Part shown: positions 62,589 to 64,000 of the stretch, in pieces | Position numbering within the stretch: the stretch's first letter is position 1 | How the letters are laid out: every line of letters starts with the position of its first letter | Source of the DNA: Cucumis sativus | Taxonomy: Eukaryota; Streptophyta; Magnoliopsida; Cucurbitales; Cucurbitaceae | Direction: 5' to 3' | Assembly: GCF_000004075.3 (NCBI RefSeq) | Contig: NC_026657.2 | Span: forward strand, 15,500,001-15,564,000 | Length of the DNA stretch: 64,000 nt | The notes under the pieces: model-generated | The model's database searches: none | Told to the model about the DNA's origin: nothing | The model's input: only the letters and a program-made list of their open reading frames with translations | Program-made: the position numbers and the translations under genes

Positions 62589-63209
62589 ACACCTTCCTCC
62601 CTTCCTCCCTTCCTTCCTTCTTAACTCTCTTTTTTCTCTTCATCCTTCTCTTTCATCTTTTCCCCTATTTCTTCCCCTTCTCCTCTTTTTTCTTTTCTTT
62701 GCCCAATCAATATCACCACAACAATTAGATTTATCATAAACATCATACTAGGGTTTGAACAATTGGAGTTTCACAAATAGGGTTTGAACAAAATTTGGGC
62801 ATTTCAATATGCCAACTACCCAAATTCGATTTTTTTTTAAAAAAACCCATGAAACATAATTATAAAAGAGAATCGTTGAAATCGTCGAAATCGAACTCAG
62901 ATCCACGTGAACGGAAGAAGGAGGATTGAAGATTGGGCGAACGATTTGGTGAAGACTTTTCTTCCTCTTTTTCCAAACCGACGTGAACAGAAGAATGAAG
63001 ACGGAACGAATAGCGAACGACGTAGATGGAGCTGGAAATTGAACAGTGTAGATGGAGGTGGAAATCGAAATATCATACGAAATCAATTTTAACCTATTTG
63101 ACACTTGAACCGACCCGACCCAGTTCAATTCGGTTCGGTTCGATAATGTTAGTGTTGAAGCCCAATCCAACCCAAATCTAACCAAATTGATTCGGTTCTT
63201 CGGTTCGGG
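62589..63209. other. Low-complexity and repeat-like sequence
   Basis: About 62590-62700 is a CT-rich run. From 62745 to 63200 there is a repeat-like block ending in GGTTCGGTTCGATAATG- and CGGTTCTTCGGTTCGGG-type words that recur in plant repeats. The 156-codon minus-strand frame across it has no motif and is not called. Confidence 0.5.
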
Positions 63210-63214
63210 TTTTT

Positions 63215-64000
63215 TCACCCCTAGTATATAGTAGAGGCCTCGAGGAACATTTACAACAGTTAGAACTGGTGTTGGAAATAGTTAGGAAAAATGAACTATA
63301 TGCAAACTTGGGGAGGTGTAGCTTTGCCAAAGCACGAGTGAGATATTTGGGACGCATTATTTTCAAAAAGGGAGTGGAAGTTGGTCAAGAGAAAATAAGG
63401 GTCATTAACTCCAACCAATGTTTGTGAAGTTTAAGGGTTTTTTAGATTGACAAAGTATTGCAGGAGGTTTGTCCAGAGTTATGGGAGCATTGTTGGACCC
63501 TTAACTTAGTAACTGAAGGTTGGTGCATACAAATAGACTGAAGAAAAAAAATGCATCCTTTGAGAATTTGAAGATGTCAATGATGACATTGCTGGTTCTA
63601 GCCATGTCTGATTTCAACCTACCCTTGGAAATAAAGACTTACACTTCTAGGTATGGAGTGGGGGCAGTGTTAAAACAGGCTAAAAAACCAATAGCTTACT
63701 TCAGTAGAACTTTGTAATATAAGGGACAGGGCAAGATCAGTTTACGAGAGGGAGTTGATAGTTGTAATGTTTACAGTACAAAGATGGCAATCATATCTTT
63801 TAGGGAGGAAGTTTATAGTGAAGACAAATTAAAGATCCCTGAAATTTTTACTTGAGCAAAGAGTTATACAGTCACAATATCATAAATGGATAGCCAAATT
63901 ATTGTGGTATTCATTTGAGGTGGTATATAAACCAGAGTTAGAAAACAAGGTAGCTAATGCATTATCTAAAGTTCCACCTACAATCCATTTAAATCATATC
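63215..64000 (+). mobile_element. Broken Ty3/gypsy pol fragment, cut by the window end
   Basis: Protein echoes of a Ty3/gypsy reverse transcriptase and RNase H run in order on the plus strand: NELYANLGRCSFAKARVRYLG, trimmed here to its LG-CSF core, then a TSRYGVGAVLKQ and KPIAYFSRTL block typical of RNase H, then a KWIAKLLWYSFEV-like patch. The pieces lie in more than one frame, so the copy is broken, with several breaks. It continues past 64000. Its orientation is opposite to the gag-like fossil, so it is a separate insertion. Confidence 0.75.

Noticed and set aside
62748-63218. 156-codon minus-strand frame
   Set aside because: It lies in repeat-like sequence with GGTTCGGTTCG words and has no protein motif.
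1-64000. CRISPR arrays, operons, ribosome-binding sites, integrative elements
   Set aside because: The window is plant nuclear DNA; no regular spacer-repeat array or prokaryotic gene layout is present. The tandem repeats seen are microsatellites or local duplications.

Overview
This is plant nuclear DNA. It is AT-rich, its genes have many short exons with GT-AG introns, and it encodes plant proteins: a YSL metal-chelate transporter, a Dof factor, a thylakoid-lumen pentapeptide protein, a plastid rhodanese and an NSR-type splicing regulator. The protein sequences look eudicot. Some repeat families recall Cucurbitaceae, but that placement is inference from memory. No prokaryotic, organellar or CRISPR signal was seen.

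Layout: 1-7.7 kb is repeat-rich and gene-free; it holds a worn LTR-type relic and a well-bounded non-autonomous CACTA transposon (4599-5757, perfect 13-bp terminal repeats, TTA duplication). 7.8-16.6 kb has a 55-codon hydrophobic ORF just before a TBC-domain Rab-GAP gene (+), convergent with a YSL transporter (-). 20.4-29.6 kb has an ATAD1/Msp1-type AAA ATPase (+), convergent with a plastid rhodanese (-), then a small F-box gene (-). 32.7-36.0 kb has a nuclear-speckle RRM protein (-). 40.9-48.5 kb has a Dof factor (-) and a 3'-5' exonuclease/Mut7-C protein (-). 51.0-59.7 kb has a thylakoid-lumen pentapeptide protein (+), tRNA-Gly(CCC) (+) and an HDEL-tailed six-EF-hand protein (+). 60-64 kb is AT-rich and filled with fossil LTR-retroelement pieces.

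For the nine spliced genes with conserved products (all of them except the 55-codon ORF) I worked out exon chains by hand. Each uses GT-AG junctions, keeps frame throughout and gives a full-length product: 578, 668, 384, 237, 163, 232, 225, 524, 237 and 342 aa (the Dof gene is included). The genes do not form a pathway; this is an ordinary eudicot gene neighbourhood. The accessory interest lies in the CACTA element, the small ORF and its possible splice link to the TBC gene, a nested foldback with a long TA tract, five tRNA-derived SINE relics, a LINE/SINE-loaded intron and several intronic tandem duplications. I found nothing I would defend as a wholly new biological system.
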